Notes under the pieces: model-generated
Seen by the model: only the letters and a program-made list of their open reading frames with translations
Databases searched by the model: none
Told to the model about the DNA's origin: nothing
DNA from: a virus
IMG/VR virus record: IMGVR_UViG_3300034062_000826
Span: 1 to 20,028 of that record
Strand: one strand, 5' to 3'
DNA: 20,028 bases
Made by a program: the position numbers and the translations under genes
Shown here: in pieces, positions 1-7,130 of the stretch
How the letters are laid out: each line of letters begins with the position of its first letter
Position numbering within the stretch: the first letter of the stretch is position 1

Positions 1-173
1 CCTGCGAGATGGCGCCAGAGTTTGGCGTCGAACCGTCGCCCCAGGTGCAGCGGATCGCCATGACCAGCAAGCGCAACCTCAAGCGCATCAACAACCCTGA
101 CGACATCATGTCCATGCCGTACAGCATTGTGGCGACCCGTCAGCGGTTCAACATTTTCGCAGGGAACTACTGA
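1..173 (+). CDS. C-terminal end of a P22 gp4-like tail accessory / head-completion protein (partial)
   Basis: The frame is open from the window edge (first whole codon at 3) to TGA at 171-173, giving the last 56 residues of a protein whose start lies outside. The visible part contains APEFGVEPSP, a run of basic residues, and ends FNIFAGNY. In P22-like phages gp4 is a small protein that attaches below the portal and closes the filled head; family members often carry a similar 'APEFG' stretch near the C-terminus. The gp10-like gene two genes downstream supports this reading, since gp4 and gp10 are neighbours in P22. The assignment comes from a short tail of sequence and position, so another connector protein is possible. 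The next gene starts 3 bases downstream. Confidence 0.55.
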   Translation, partial: CEMAPEFGVEPSPQVQRIAMTSKRNLKRINNPDDIMSMPYSIVATRQRFNIFAGNY

Positions 174-175
174 CG

Positions 176-1567
176 ATGGCTAACGTCAAAATCTCCGAAC
201 TTCCCGCAGCCACAGTTCCGCTGGCCGGCACTGAAGAAATGCCGGTTGTGCAGAGCGGCGTCACCAAGCGCGCAGCGGTCAACAACATTGGCTTTCAACC
301 GGCAGGCGCAAACGCCGTGTTGCGTACCGCTCAGACCAAAATGCTCGAAACCATTTCCGTGGCCGACTATACCAGCCTGACCGCCGCAATTACAGCCGCC
401 AAAGTCAGCGGGCGTCCTACGGTCATTCTCATCAACGGTGACATTACCGTATCTGCGACCATTGTCGTGGACGCCCCGAACATCACACTGCAAGGCGCGG
501 GCAGCGACACTTCGCACGACGTCGGAACGCAAGGCGCCGGCGCACGGGCCAAGCTAATCTGGGCGGGCAGTGCAGGCGGCACGGTGTTGCAGTTTGCCAG
601 CCCGGTGGGTGCTGCCAACCAGGCGTGCGGCGGCGGCGGCGCGACTGGCCTTTACATTGCTTGCGGCAATAGCGCGGCCATCGGCTTGCAAGTGCTGTCA
701 TGGCGTAAAGGCACTTTTGAAAATTTGCACTTTGACAACCCGACAACGGTTGGCCTTGATGTCGGCGTGGTGGCCACTCTGGGCGAAGCGCGCGATACGC
801 AAAATTGTTATTTCCGCAATCTGAGCAGCCGTCACTACGAAGTGACGAGCGGTACCGGCGGCCTAATCCGGCTGGGCGGCGATGCAACGGCAAACACCTC
901 GCTGAATTTGTTTGAGCAGCTTGATTGTTCGTTTCTCAACGGCACCGCCTATCTGTTCAACAACAGCGATAACAACTATTTGGTTCGCCCCCGCGCTTTT
1001 CGCGGCGGCGGCGGCACCGGCAGCGCGGTGGTGTTCAACGGCAGCAACGCAAGCACGTCAGAAGTTGCGCGGTCAAACACAATCGTTAACCTTTCGACCA
1101 ATGGTGCGTTGCCGATCATCTGCCGTGGCACGACTACCTTTACCAACCCAAGCATTGACAACAGTTTGCTGCTGCTGGACTTTGACAACGGCTACACGCC
1201 GCCAACAATTGAAACCGGCGCGTCAGCAGCGTGGAGCGACACACGCGGTTTGCAAGCGCGTTTTGGCTATATTGGCGTGCCTGCGGGCGAAGATATAACC
1301 AACACAGTGGCCGCTGAAGCCCGGCTTGGTACCAGCACGCTTCATGTCGTTAACGGTGCTGAAAACCATATGCGCCTGTCTAACGCAGCAGGCACAACCG
1401 AATGGTCGTTGTCGATTGACGGCAGCGGCAATCTACGCATCCTGCGTATCGCTGGGTCAGGCAATTTCAATATGCCGACCACGTCCGCTTACAACAGCGG
1501 CGCGATTACGTTGGGCGCAGCAGACAGTGGTGGCACCGGCTTCCGTGTCTTGAGAGTGCCGAACTAA
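176..1567 (+). CDS. tailspike/tail-fibre-like protein with predicted right-handed beta-helix
   Basis: This 463-residue protein begins MANVKISELPAA, an N-terminal pattern common in phage fibres and spikes that probably anchors them to the virion. Residues about 60-340 read like a pectate-lyase-type beta-helix: short strands separated by Asn, Gly and Ser turns, with phrases such as DAPNITLQGAGSDT, GTFENLHFDN and YFRNLSS. The last 100 residues are richer in Gly and Ser and resemble a fibre tip or trimerisation part. Its likely role is receptor binding, perhaps with surface-glycan cleavage, but no catalytic residues can be assigned by eye. It starts 3 bases after the gp4-like gene and stops 1 base before the gp10-like gene. 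Its position between those two is unlike P22, where the spike gene is distant. Confidence 0.6.
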   Translation: MANVKISELPAATVPLAGTEEMPVVQSGVTKRAAVNNIGFQPAGANAVLRTAQTKMLETISVADYTSLTAAITAAKVSGRPTVILINGDITVSATIVVDAPNITLQGAGSDTSHDVGTQGAGARAKLIWAGSAGGTVLQFASPVGAANQACGGGGATGLYIACGNSAAIGLQVLSWRKGTFENLHFDNPTTVGLDVGVVATLGEARDTQNCYFRNLSSRHYEVTSGTGGLIRLGGDATANTSLNLFEQLDCSFLNGTAYLFNNSDNNYLVRPRAFRGGGGTGSAVVFNGSNASTSEVARSNTIVNLSTNGALPIICRGTTTFTNPSIDNSLLLLDFDNGYTPPTIETGASAAWSDTRGLQARFGYIGVPAGEDITNTVAAEARLGTSTLHVVNGAENHMRLSNAAGTTEWSLSIDGSGNLRILRIAGSGNFNMPTTSAYNSGAITLGAADSGGTGFRVLRVPN

Positions 1568-1568
1568 A

Positions 1569-3110
1569 ATGAAATCGCCCATCCTCGGCTCAAGCTATGT
1601 CGCCCGCAGCATCAACGCTGCGGACGCGCGCATGGTGAACCTCTTTCCAGAGGTTGTGCCAGAAGGTGGGCAGATGCCTGCGTTCCTTAACCGTGCGCCA
1701 GGGCTGAAGCTACAGCAGGCCGTTGGCACCGGGCCGATCCGGGGGCTGTGGGCGCACCAGACGCAAGGCTCTGACTTCTTCGTCGTGTCGGGCAACGAGG
1801 TCTACAAACTGTCTTCGCTGACCGGCACGCCGGTGCTGCTGGGGACAGTCAATGGCACTGGGCCGGTGTCCATCGCCGACAACGGCGACCAGATCGTCTT
1901 CGCGTGCAACCCGGACGCTTTTGTCTACACCGAATCCACCAACACGTTTGTGCAAGTCACTGATCCTGACTTCCCCGGCGCGGTGACGGTCGGCTATCTC
2001 GACGGCTACTTCGTGTTCAACCCACCCAACAGCCAGCGGCTGTACGTCACCAGCCTGTTGGATGGCACGCAGATCGACCCGCTGGATTTCGTCAGCGCCG
2101 AAGGATCGCCGGACGGCATCGTCGGTTTGATCGTCGATCACCGCGAAGTGTGGGTGTTCGGCACCGACAGCACCGAAGTCTGGTACAACGCCGGCACGGC
2201 GGACTTTCCGCTGGCGCGCATTCAAGGCGCGTTCAACGAGATCGGCTGCGTCGCGCCCTATTCCATCGCCAAGCTGGACAACGGCGTGTTCTGGTTGGGA
2301 ACCGACGCCCGCGGCCAAGGCATCGTCTACCGGGCGACTGGCTACGTTGGCCAGCGCGTGTCCACGCACGCGGTTGAGTGGCAAATCCAGCAATATCTGA
2401 ACATGTCCGACGCGGTGGCTTACACTTACCAGCAAGACGGCCACGCCTTTTACGTCCTGAACTTCCCTTCTGCCAACACAACGTGGGTTCTTGATGTCGC
2501 CACCGGGGCTTGGCACGAACGGGCTTATTTCAGCGAAGGCGTGTTCTCGCGTCACCGCGGCAACAGCCAGTGCAACTTCCTCGGCAACATCGTCATCGGC
2601 GATCACCTGAACGCCAACATCTACACCTTTGACCTGACGACCTACGCTGACAACGGCACGCCGCAGAAGTGGCTGCGGTCGTGGCGGGCGCTGCCGACCG
2701 GCCAAAACAACCTGAAGCGCACGGCGCAGCACAACCTCCAGATCATGTTCGAGTCTGGCGTGGGTCTGTCGGGCCTTGATCCATCCGATCCTTTTTTTGG
2801 TTTGCTGTTGACCGAAGGTGGCGACTTTCTTGTTACCGAATCGGGCGACTACATTGAAGTCACTCCGCTGACAGTGCAAGGCGCAAACCCGCAGGTTATG
2901 CTGCGCTGGTCGGACGACGGCGGCCACACATGGTCGAACGAGCATTGGGTGTCTATTGGTAGGATCGGAGGCTACGGCCAGCGCGCCATCTGGCGCCGCC
3001 TGGGCATGACGATGAAGCTGCGCGACCGCGTGTACGAGGTGTCTGGCACTGACCCGGTCAAGCTGGTCATCATTGACGCCGAACTGATGATAAGCGGCAC
3101 CAATGCCTAA
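1569..3110 (+). CDS. P22 gp10-like packaged-DNA stabilisation protein
   Basis: This is a 513-residue protein of the phage-stabilisation family; P22 gp10 is somewhat shorter (about 470). In P22, gp10 forms a hub below gp4 that keeps packaged DNA in the head and carries the needle. Family-like stretches include YVARSINAADARMVNLFPE near the N-terminus, VWVFGTDSTEVWYNAG in the middle (about residues 195-210) and MLRWSDDGGHTWSNEHW near the C-terminus. ATG at 1569 comes one base after the previous stop. Between FESGVGL and GANPQVMLRW lies a locally AT-richer segment with two near-copies of a TExGDxL phrase, probably a small insertion. The last codons overlap the next gene by 8 bases. Confidence 0.85.
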   Translation: MKSPILGSSYVARSINAADARMVNLFPEVVPEGGQMPAFLNRAPGLKLQQAVGTGPIRGLWAHQTQGSDFFVVSGNEVYKLSSLTGTPVLLGTVNGTGPVSIADNGDQIVFACNPDAFVYTESTNTFVQVTDPDFPGAVTVGYLDGYFVFNPPNSQRLYVTSLLDGTQIDPLDFVSAEGSPDGIVGLIVDHREVWVFGTDSTEVWYNAGTADFPLARIQGAFNEIGCVAPYSIAKLDNGVFWLGTDARGQGIVYRATGYVGQRVSTHAVEWQIQQYLNMSDAVAYTYQQDGHAFYVLNFPSANTTWVLDVATGAWHERAYFSEGVFSRHRGNSQCNFLGNIVIGDHLNANIYTFDLTTYADNGTPQKWLRSWRALPTGQNNLKRTAQHNLQIMFESGVGLSGLDPSDPFFGLLLTEGGDFLVTESGDYIEVTPLTVQGANPQVMLRWSDDGGHTWSNEHWVSIGRIGGYGQRAIWRRLGMTMKLRDRVYEVSGTDPVKLVIIDAELMISGTNA

Positions 3111-3828
3111 CCCCGTCAACATCACCAACATCACGCCGCCGCGTGTGCAGTTGGCTGACCCGAACACAGGGCTGGTCAGCCGCGAATGGTTCAGGTTTTT
3201 CCAAAGCCTGTTTCAGTTAACCGGCAGCGGCCAGAACGACTTCACGCTGCAAGACTTGCAGATTGGCCCTGACAGCGACGCTGCGTCGCTGGCGGCTGTG
3301 TTGCAGACCGAAATCCAGAACCTATCGGTGTCGCCGCCGTACACGCCGCAGTTGGTTCGCCATCGCTACGGTTCGTTCTACGACACCACCACGCAGACCG
3401 CAGCGGCTATTAACACCGTCTACGCGATGACGTTCAACAACACGCAGTTCAGCCAAGGCGTCACCCGCGGCACGACAACGTCGCGTATCTACGTTGACAC
3501 GCTGAACATCTACAACATTCAGTTTTCCGCGCAGATAGTTAACACTACCGGCGGCGGCGCGCACCGCGCTTGGATTTGGCTACGCAAAAACGGCGTTGAT
3601 GTACCTGACAGCGCGACCGTTATCCGCATCCAAGGTAACAACACGGAGGCTGTTGCGGCGTGGAATTTTTTGCTAGAGATGAACCAAGGCGACTACTTCG
3701 AACTGATGTGGGCCGTTGATAACACGGGTGTTCAATTGCAGACATTTGCCGCCTCCGCATTTTACCCGGTAGTTCCGTCGATCATCCTTACCGTGACCAA
3801 CAACATTAGCTCAGATGGGGGCTACTAA
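3103..3828 (+). CDS. putative virion/tail structural protein, 241 residues
   Basis: The protein starts MPNPVNITNITPP and includes SREWFRFFQSLFQLTG, an N-terminal arrangement I associate with phage structural proteins found next to gp10-like genes. The second half (about residues 85-240) alternates hydrophobic and polar residues (YAMTFNNTQF, NIQFSAQIVNTTGGG, AWIWLRKNGVDVPDS, GDYFELMWAVDNTG) like a C1q/TNF-type jelly-roll, which suggests a trimeric fibre or knob. The gene occupies the place where P22 encodes its tail needle gp26, but I see no coiled-coil needle pattern, so gp26 is not claimed. It overlaps the gp10-like gene by 8 bases, and its TAA shares a base with the next ATG, which suggests translational coupling. 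Confidence 0.55.
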   Translation: MPNPVNITNITPPRVQLADPNTGLVSREWFRFFQSLFQLTGSGQNDFTLQDLQIGPDSDAASLAAVLQTEIQNLSVSPPYTPQLVRHRYGSFYDTTTQTAAAINTVYAMTFNNTQFSQGVTRGTTTSRIYVDTLNIYNIQFSAQIVNTTGGGAHRAWIWLRKNGVDVPDSATVIRIQGNNTEAVAAWNFLLEMNQGDYFELMWAVDNTGVQLQTFAASAFYPVVPSIILTVTNNISSDGGY

Positions 3829-4682
3829 TGGCCGTTCTTTCTCCTTCACCCAAAGCGCAGTTTCTGGACGCCTCTGGCGCGCCGCTGGTCGGCGGTAAGG
3901 TCTACACCTACGCCGCCGGCACGACCACGCCGCTGGCGACCTTCACGACCGGCGCCGGCACTGTGGCCAACACCAACCCGGTGATCTTGGACTCCCGCGG
4001 CGAGGCCAACATCTGGTACAGCAACGGCACGTCGTACAAGGTTGCGCTGACCGATTCGGCTGACGCTTTGATCTGGACGGTGGACAACATCGTCACGATT
4101 GGGTCGATGGCGTTCCAGAACGCCGACGCCGTGGCCATCACCGGTGGCACCATCGGGTCGGGCGTGACGTTCAACGGCAACACCACTGGCACGGCGTCCA
4201 ACGTCACCGGCGTCGTTGCAGTCGTCAACGGTGGTACAGGCTCAACCACGGCTGCCGCCGCGCGCACCGCCCTTGGAGCGGCAGCGTCTGGGGCCAACGC
4301 TGACATCTTGTCGCTGCGGCAGGACGTGGCGCTTGTAGATGCTGGCACGATTGGCGCAACCAGCATCGGTTACCGCGGCGCACCGCAGAACGCCCAAACG
4401 TCAGCCTACCAACTGGCGCTGACCGACAACGGCAAGCACATCTCGATCACCACCGGCGGCGTCACGATTCCGGCCAACAGCGCAGCGGCGTTCCCGATTG
4501 GCGCGACGGTTGTTATCTACAACAACAGCGGCAGCAGCCAGAGTATCGGCATCACGACCGACACGCTGCGGCAGGCTGGCACGACCAACACCGGCACGCG
4601 GACGCTGGCCAACTATGGCCTGGCAACGTGCGTCAAGGTGGACACGACTGTGTGGGCCATCACTGGCGCAGGGCTGTCCTGA
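3828..4682 (+). CDS. tail fibre protein
   Basis: This is a 284-residue protein. The N-terminal 85 residues (for example FLDASGAPLVGGKVYTYAAG, VILDSRGEANIWYSNG, YKVALTDSADALIWTVDNI) form a virion-anchoring module seen in many phage tail fibres and spikes, recalling head-binding domains of spikes. The centre has VVNGGTGSTTAAAARTALG, the typical fibre linker, and the last 100 residues look like a compact beta domain that may contact the receptor or cap the trimer. It begins at ATG 3828 by sharing a base with the upstream stop (TAATG) and ends by sharing a base with the next start (TGATG). The fibre role is well supported by pattern; the receptor is unknown. Confidence 0.75.
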   Translation: MAVLSPSPKAQFLDASGAPLVGGKVYTYAAGTTTPLATFTTGAGTVANTNPVILDSRGEANIWYSNGTSYKVALTDSADALIWTVDNIVTIGSMAFQNADAVAITGGTIGSGVTFNGNTTGTASNVTGVVAVVNGGTGSTTAAAARTALGAAASGANADILSLRQDVALVDAGTIGATSIGYRGAPQNAQTSAYQLALTDNGKHISITTGGVTIPANSAAAFPIGATVVIYNNSGSSQSIGITTDTLRQAGTTNTGTRTLANYGLATCVKVDTTVWAITGAGLS

Positions 4683-5107
4683 TGAGCGGCGCGGTGCTGT
4701 CCTTGCTGGGTACGTCGGGTGGGGCGGCGTCTGCCGTGACCATCACGGTCGATCCCGCAACGATCACAGGCATCAACATCGGGCTTACCGCGTCGGCCCA
4801 GTACCAGCTTAACAGCAGCGGCAGCGCGTTCCAGATCGTCAACGGCGGCGGTGCCACACTGTTATACGCTTGGTGCATCCCGGCGTCGCAGGCGGCCAAC
4901 TACGAAGTGTACGCCAGCCTGGTGTCAGGGTCGTTGAGCGGCGGCAGTTCGGCTACTGACACTTGGCTGGCGCTGACATCGACACGCAATTGGCTGGTCA
5001 GCACCACCACACTTCAGTACGCAACGCTCAATGTTGGTATCCGGCGTATCGGCACCACCACCATTTTGGCGGCGGCTGACATCGAACTAGCCGCCGAAGC
5101 AGTATAA
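4682..5107 (+). CDS. small virion-associated protein, 141 residues, function unknown
   Basis: The chosen start is ATG 4682, which overlaps the fibre stop by one base; the frame is open upstream to 4628, but that would run deep into the fibre gene. The protein is rich in Ser, Thr, Ala and Gly, with alternating strand-like stretches (VTITVDPATITGINIGLTAS, AFQIVNGGGATLLYAWCIP, YATLNVGIRRIGTTTILAAA). It looks like a beta-rich structural or fibre-associated protein. I do not recognise a family. It is probably co-translated with the fibre, so an accessory tip or fibre-chaperone role is possible. That is an inference from position only. Confidence 0.6.
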   Translation: MSGAVLSLLGTSGGAASAVTITVDPATITGINIGLTASAQYQLNSSGSAFQIVNGGGATLLYAWCIPASQAANYEVYASLVSGSLSGGSSATDTWLALTSTRNWLVSTTTLQYATLNVGIRRIGTTTILAAADIELAAEAV

Positions 5108-5116
5108 GGATAGGCC

Positions 5117-5452
5117 ATGTCTGTTACCGCCAAAGCCCTGATCCCGGCCAAGGTCGCCGAAGATACGCAGTCCACGCAGTACACTGCGACCAACGTGACG
5201 ACGATCATCGATAAGTTCACGGCCACCAACTACGGCGCGTCCGCTGCGTCGATCAGCGTCAACCTGGTGACGGCAGCCGACACCTCTGGCACGCAGAACC
5301 TGATCGTGAAGACCAAGACGCTCCAGCCGTCCGAAACCTACACGTTCCCGGAACTGGTGGGCCACGTCCTGAACCCAAACGGGTTTATCTCGACGCTGGC
5401 GTCGGCGCCGCTGACGATCAACATCCGCGCGTCAGGACGTGAGATTAGCTGA
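5117..5452 (+). CDS. small structural-type protein, 111 residues, function unknown
   Basis: The ATG at 5117 follows an AAGGATAG Shine-Dalgarno-like stretch that begins at the previous stop codon. The protein reads as a single beta-sandwich: YTATNVTTIIDKFTATNYG, SISVNLVTAADTSG, LIVKTKTLQPSETYTFPEL, and an end with TINIRASGREIS. Short proteins of this style occur among phage tail and fibre genes and may be decoration or adaptor proteins. I do not recognise a defined family. The TGA at 5450-5452 shares a base with the ATG of the cupin-SET gene, so the two are probably co-translated. Confidence 0.6.
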   Translation: MSVTAKALIPAKVAEDTQSTQYTATNVTTIIDKFTATNYGASAASISVNLVTAADTSGTQNLIVKTKTLQPSETYTFPELVGHVLNPNGFISTLASAPLTINIRASGREIS

Positions 5453-6306
5453 TGTTGGCGCGCGTTGATGATCTTGTGCCGACCGCGCCGTTTACGGAAG
5501 CGGACGTGGAGAAGTTGGAGACGGCTTTTCTTCAGCATGAACAGGCTGACTGCCCAGTTCATCACCACTTTGGCCCAGGCGTTTACATTCGCGAAGTTGT
5601 GTTGCCAACCGGGGCGTATGTCATCGGGCATCGGCACAAGACCCCGCACATCAACATTATGCTGGAAGGCCGCATCACGCTGATCGGCCAAGACGGCGGC
5701 CACACCGAACTGACCGCGCCCCAGACGTTTGTCAGCGGCGCCGGTCGCAAGATCGCCTACATCCATGAGACGGTGCGCTGGCAGAACGTGTACGCCACCG
5801 ACGAGACAGACGTGGAAACGCTGGAGGCGCAGCTTCTGGACAAAAGCATTGCTTTTGAGGAAGCCCAAGAAGCCAACAGCCTGCTTTTGTCGTATGACAC
5901 CCACGCAGATCAGGACGACTTTGCTGCGGCAATTTCTGAGTTCGGCTTCGACGCCGACACAGTCTGGGCCATATCGGCAGATGAGAGCGACCAGATTCCA
6001 TTACCGCACGGCGGCTACAAGATGATGGTGGCGCCATCGCTGATCCACGGCAAGGGTGTGTTCGCCACCGGCGACATCGCCGCCCATGAGTTGATAGCCC
6101 CGGCTAGGCTCGGCGGAAAACGCACTCCCGCCGGTCGGTTTACCAACCACTCAAAAACGCCGAACGCAATTATGGTCAAAAGCGACAACGGCGATATTTT
6201 TTTGTTCTCAAGCCAGTCGATTTCTGGCTGCAAAGGTAGTAGTGTCGGCGCGGAGATAACCGTGGATTACAGACAGGCGCTATCGCTGTCGGTAGGAGTT
6301 GAATGA
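5452..6306 (+). CDS. cupin-SET domain fusion protein (putative protein-lysine methyltransferase)
   Basis: This is a 284-residue protein with two recognisable domains. Residues about 35-118 form a cupin barrel: GAYVIGHRHKTPHINIMLEG supplies His60, His62 and His66, and IHETVRWQNV supplies His105 as possible metal ligands, while the usual cupin glutamate is not obvious. Residues about 196-276 look like a small SET domain: HGKGVFATGDIA (the GxG cofactor strand), FTNHSKTPNA (the NHSxxPN motif) and GAEITVDYR (the EIxxDY motif). SET proteins transfer methyl groups from SAM to lysines of proteins. An acidic linker (about 119-185) joins the domains. The gene sits among fibre and ejection genes, so the target could be a virion protein or a host protein; the substrate is unknown. 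AT content rises in the last 150 bases. Confidence 0.7.
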   Translation: MLARVDDLVPTAPFTEADVEKLETAFLQHEQADCPVHHHFGPGVYIREVVLPTGAYVIGHRHKTPHINIMLEGRITLIGQDGGHTELTAPQTFVSGAGRKIAYIHETVRWQNVYATDETDVETLEAQLLDKSIAFEEAQEANSLLLSYDTHADQDDFAAAISEFGFDADTVWAISADESDQIPLPHGGYKMMVAPSLIHGKGVFATGDIAAHELIAPARLGGKRTPAGRFTNHSKTPNAIMVKSDNGDIFLFSSQSISGCKGSSVGAEITVDYRQALSLSVGVE

Positions 6307-6307
6307 G

Positions 6308-7117
6308 ATGTCAGCAGTAGCAGCAGCAGTTATTGGCGGCGTAGCGCAGCTGGGTGGTGGTCTGATTGCAGCCGGTGGGGCCAAGAAGGCTGCCAACATT
6401 CAAGCGGAGTCATCGCGGGAAGCGCGGGCAACCGACGAACGGATGCTGGAGCGCCAGATCGGGCTGCAAGAGCCGTTCCGCCAAGCTGGCCTGACCGCGC
6501 AAGAGCAGATCATGCAGTTGCTGGGGATCGGCGGCGACGCATCGGCGGCGGGTTACGGCAGTCTGGCCAAGCCGTTTAGCCAGACTGACTTTGAGCAAGA
6601 CCCAGGTTACGCCTTTCGCCAAGCGGAAGGTATGCGTGCGCTGGAGCGCAGCGCGTCGGCCCGCGGCAATCTGCTGTCAGGTGGCACGCTGCGCGGCATC
6701 CAGCGGTTCGGGCAGGACTTGGCCAGCCAAGAGTATGGCAACGCCTTCAACCGCTACCAGATTGAGCGCAGCGCACGTTTGAACCCGCTTCAATCGCTGA
6801 TGGGTTCTGGCCAGTCGGCGACCAACGTCACGACGGGCAATATCGGTCAGTCGAGCCAGAACCAGCAGGCTAACATTTTGGGCGCCGGGCAGGCCCGCGC
6901 GTCTGGCTACGTCGGTCAGGCTAACGCGCTCAGTGGGGCGTTGGGTAGCATCGGCCAAGCGGCAGCGTCGTACCCTCTTATGCAAGCACAGATGAACTAT
7001 TTCAATTCGTTGCCCCGCGGCGGCGGCGGCGGCAATGTTGGTTCAGTTATTCAACCTTACGCTGCGCCGGGGCTTAACGTGCCGCCCACATATATGCCCG
7101 GATTTGGCCGCGGTTAA
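6308..7117 (+). CDS. P22 gp7-like DNA ejection / internal virion protein
   Basis: This is a 269-residue protein starting at ATG 6308, one base after the SET stop and 9 bases after a GGAG site at 6295-6298; the in-frame TTG at 6299 touches that site and is less likely. The N-terminus is a hydrophobic, Gly/Ala-rich stretch (AVIGGVAQLGGGLIAAGGA) that may insert in membrane. The middle has the phrase DPGYAFRQAEGMRALERSA followed by GNLLSGGTLRGIQRFGQDLA, which is typical of a widespread phage DNA-transfer family. The C-terminus is Gln/Gly/Ala-rich with a run of Gly. Such proteins are packed in the head and ejected to form a channel across the cell envelope. It is followed by two larger ejection-type genes, as gp7 is followed by gp20 and gp16 in P22. 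Confidence 0.75.
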   Translation: MSAVAAAVIGGVAQLGGGLIAAGGAKKAANIQAESSREARATDERMLERQIGLQEPFRQAGLTAQEQIMQLLGIGGDASAAGYGSLAKPFSQTDFEQDPGYAFRQAEGMRALERSASARGNLLSGGTLRGIQRFGQDLASQEYGNAFNRYQIERSARLNPLQSLMGSGQSATNVTTGNIGQSSQNQQANILGAGQARASGYVGQANALSGALGSIGQAAASYPLMQAQMNYFNSLPRGGGGGNVGSVIQPYAAPGLNVPPTYMPGFGRG

Positions 7118-7130
7118 CTAAGGACGGACA

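Noticed and set aside
1710-3167. 485-residue open frame on the minus strand opposite the gp10-like gene
   Set aside because: The gp10-like protein on the plus strand has clear family motifs. The minus frame gives a His/Arg/Val-rich composition without motifs, as expected for the shadow of a GC-rich gene.
6299-6307. TTG start for the gp7-like protein
   Set aside because: It touches the GGAG ribosome site directly; ATG 6308 has proper spacing.
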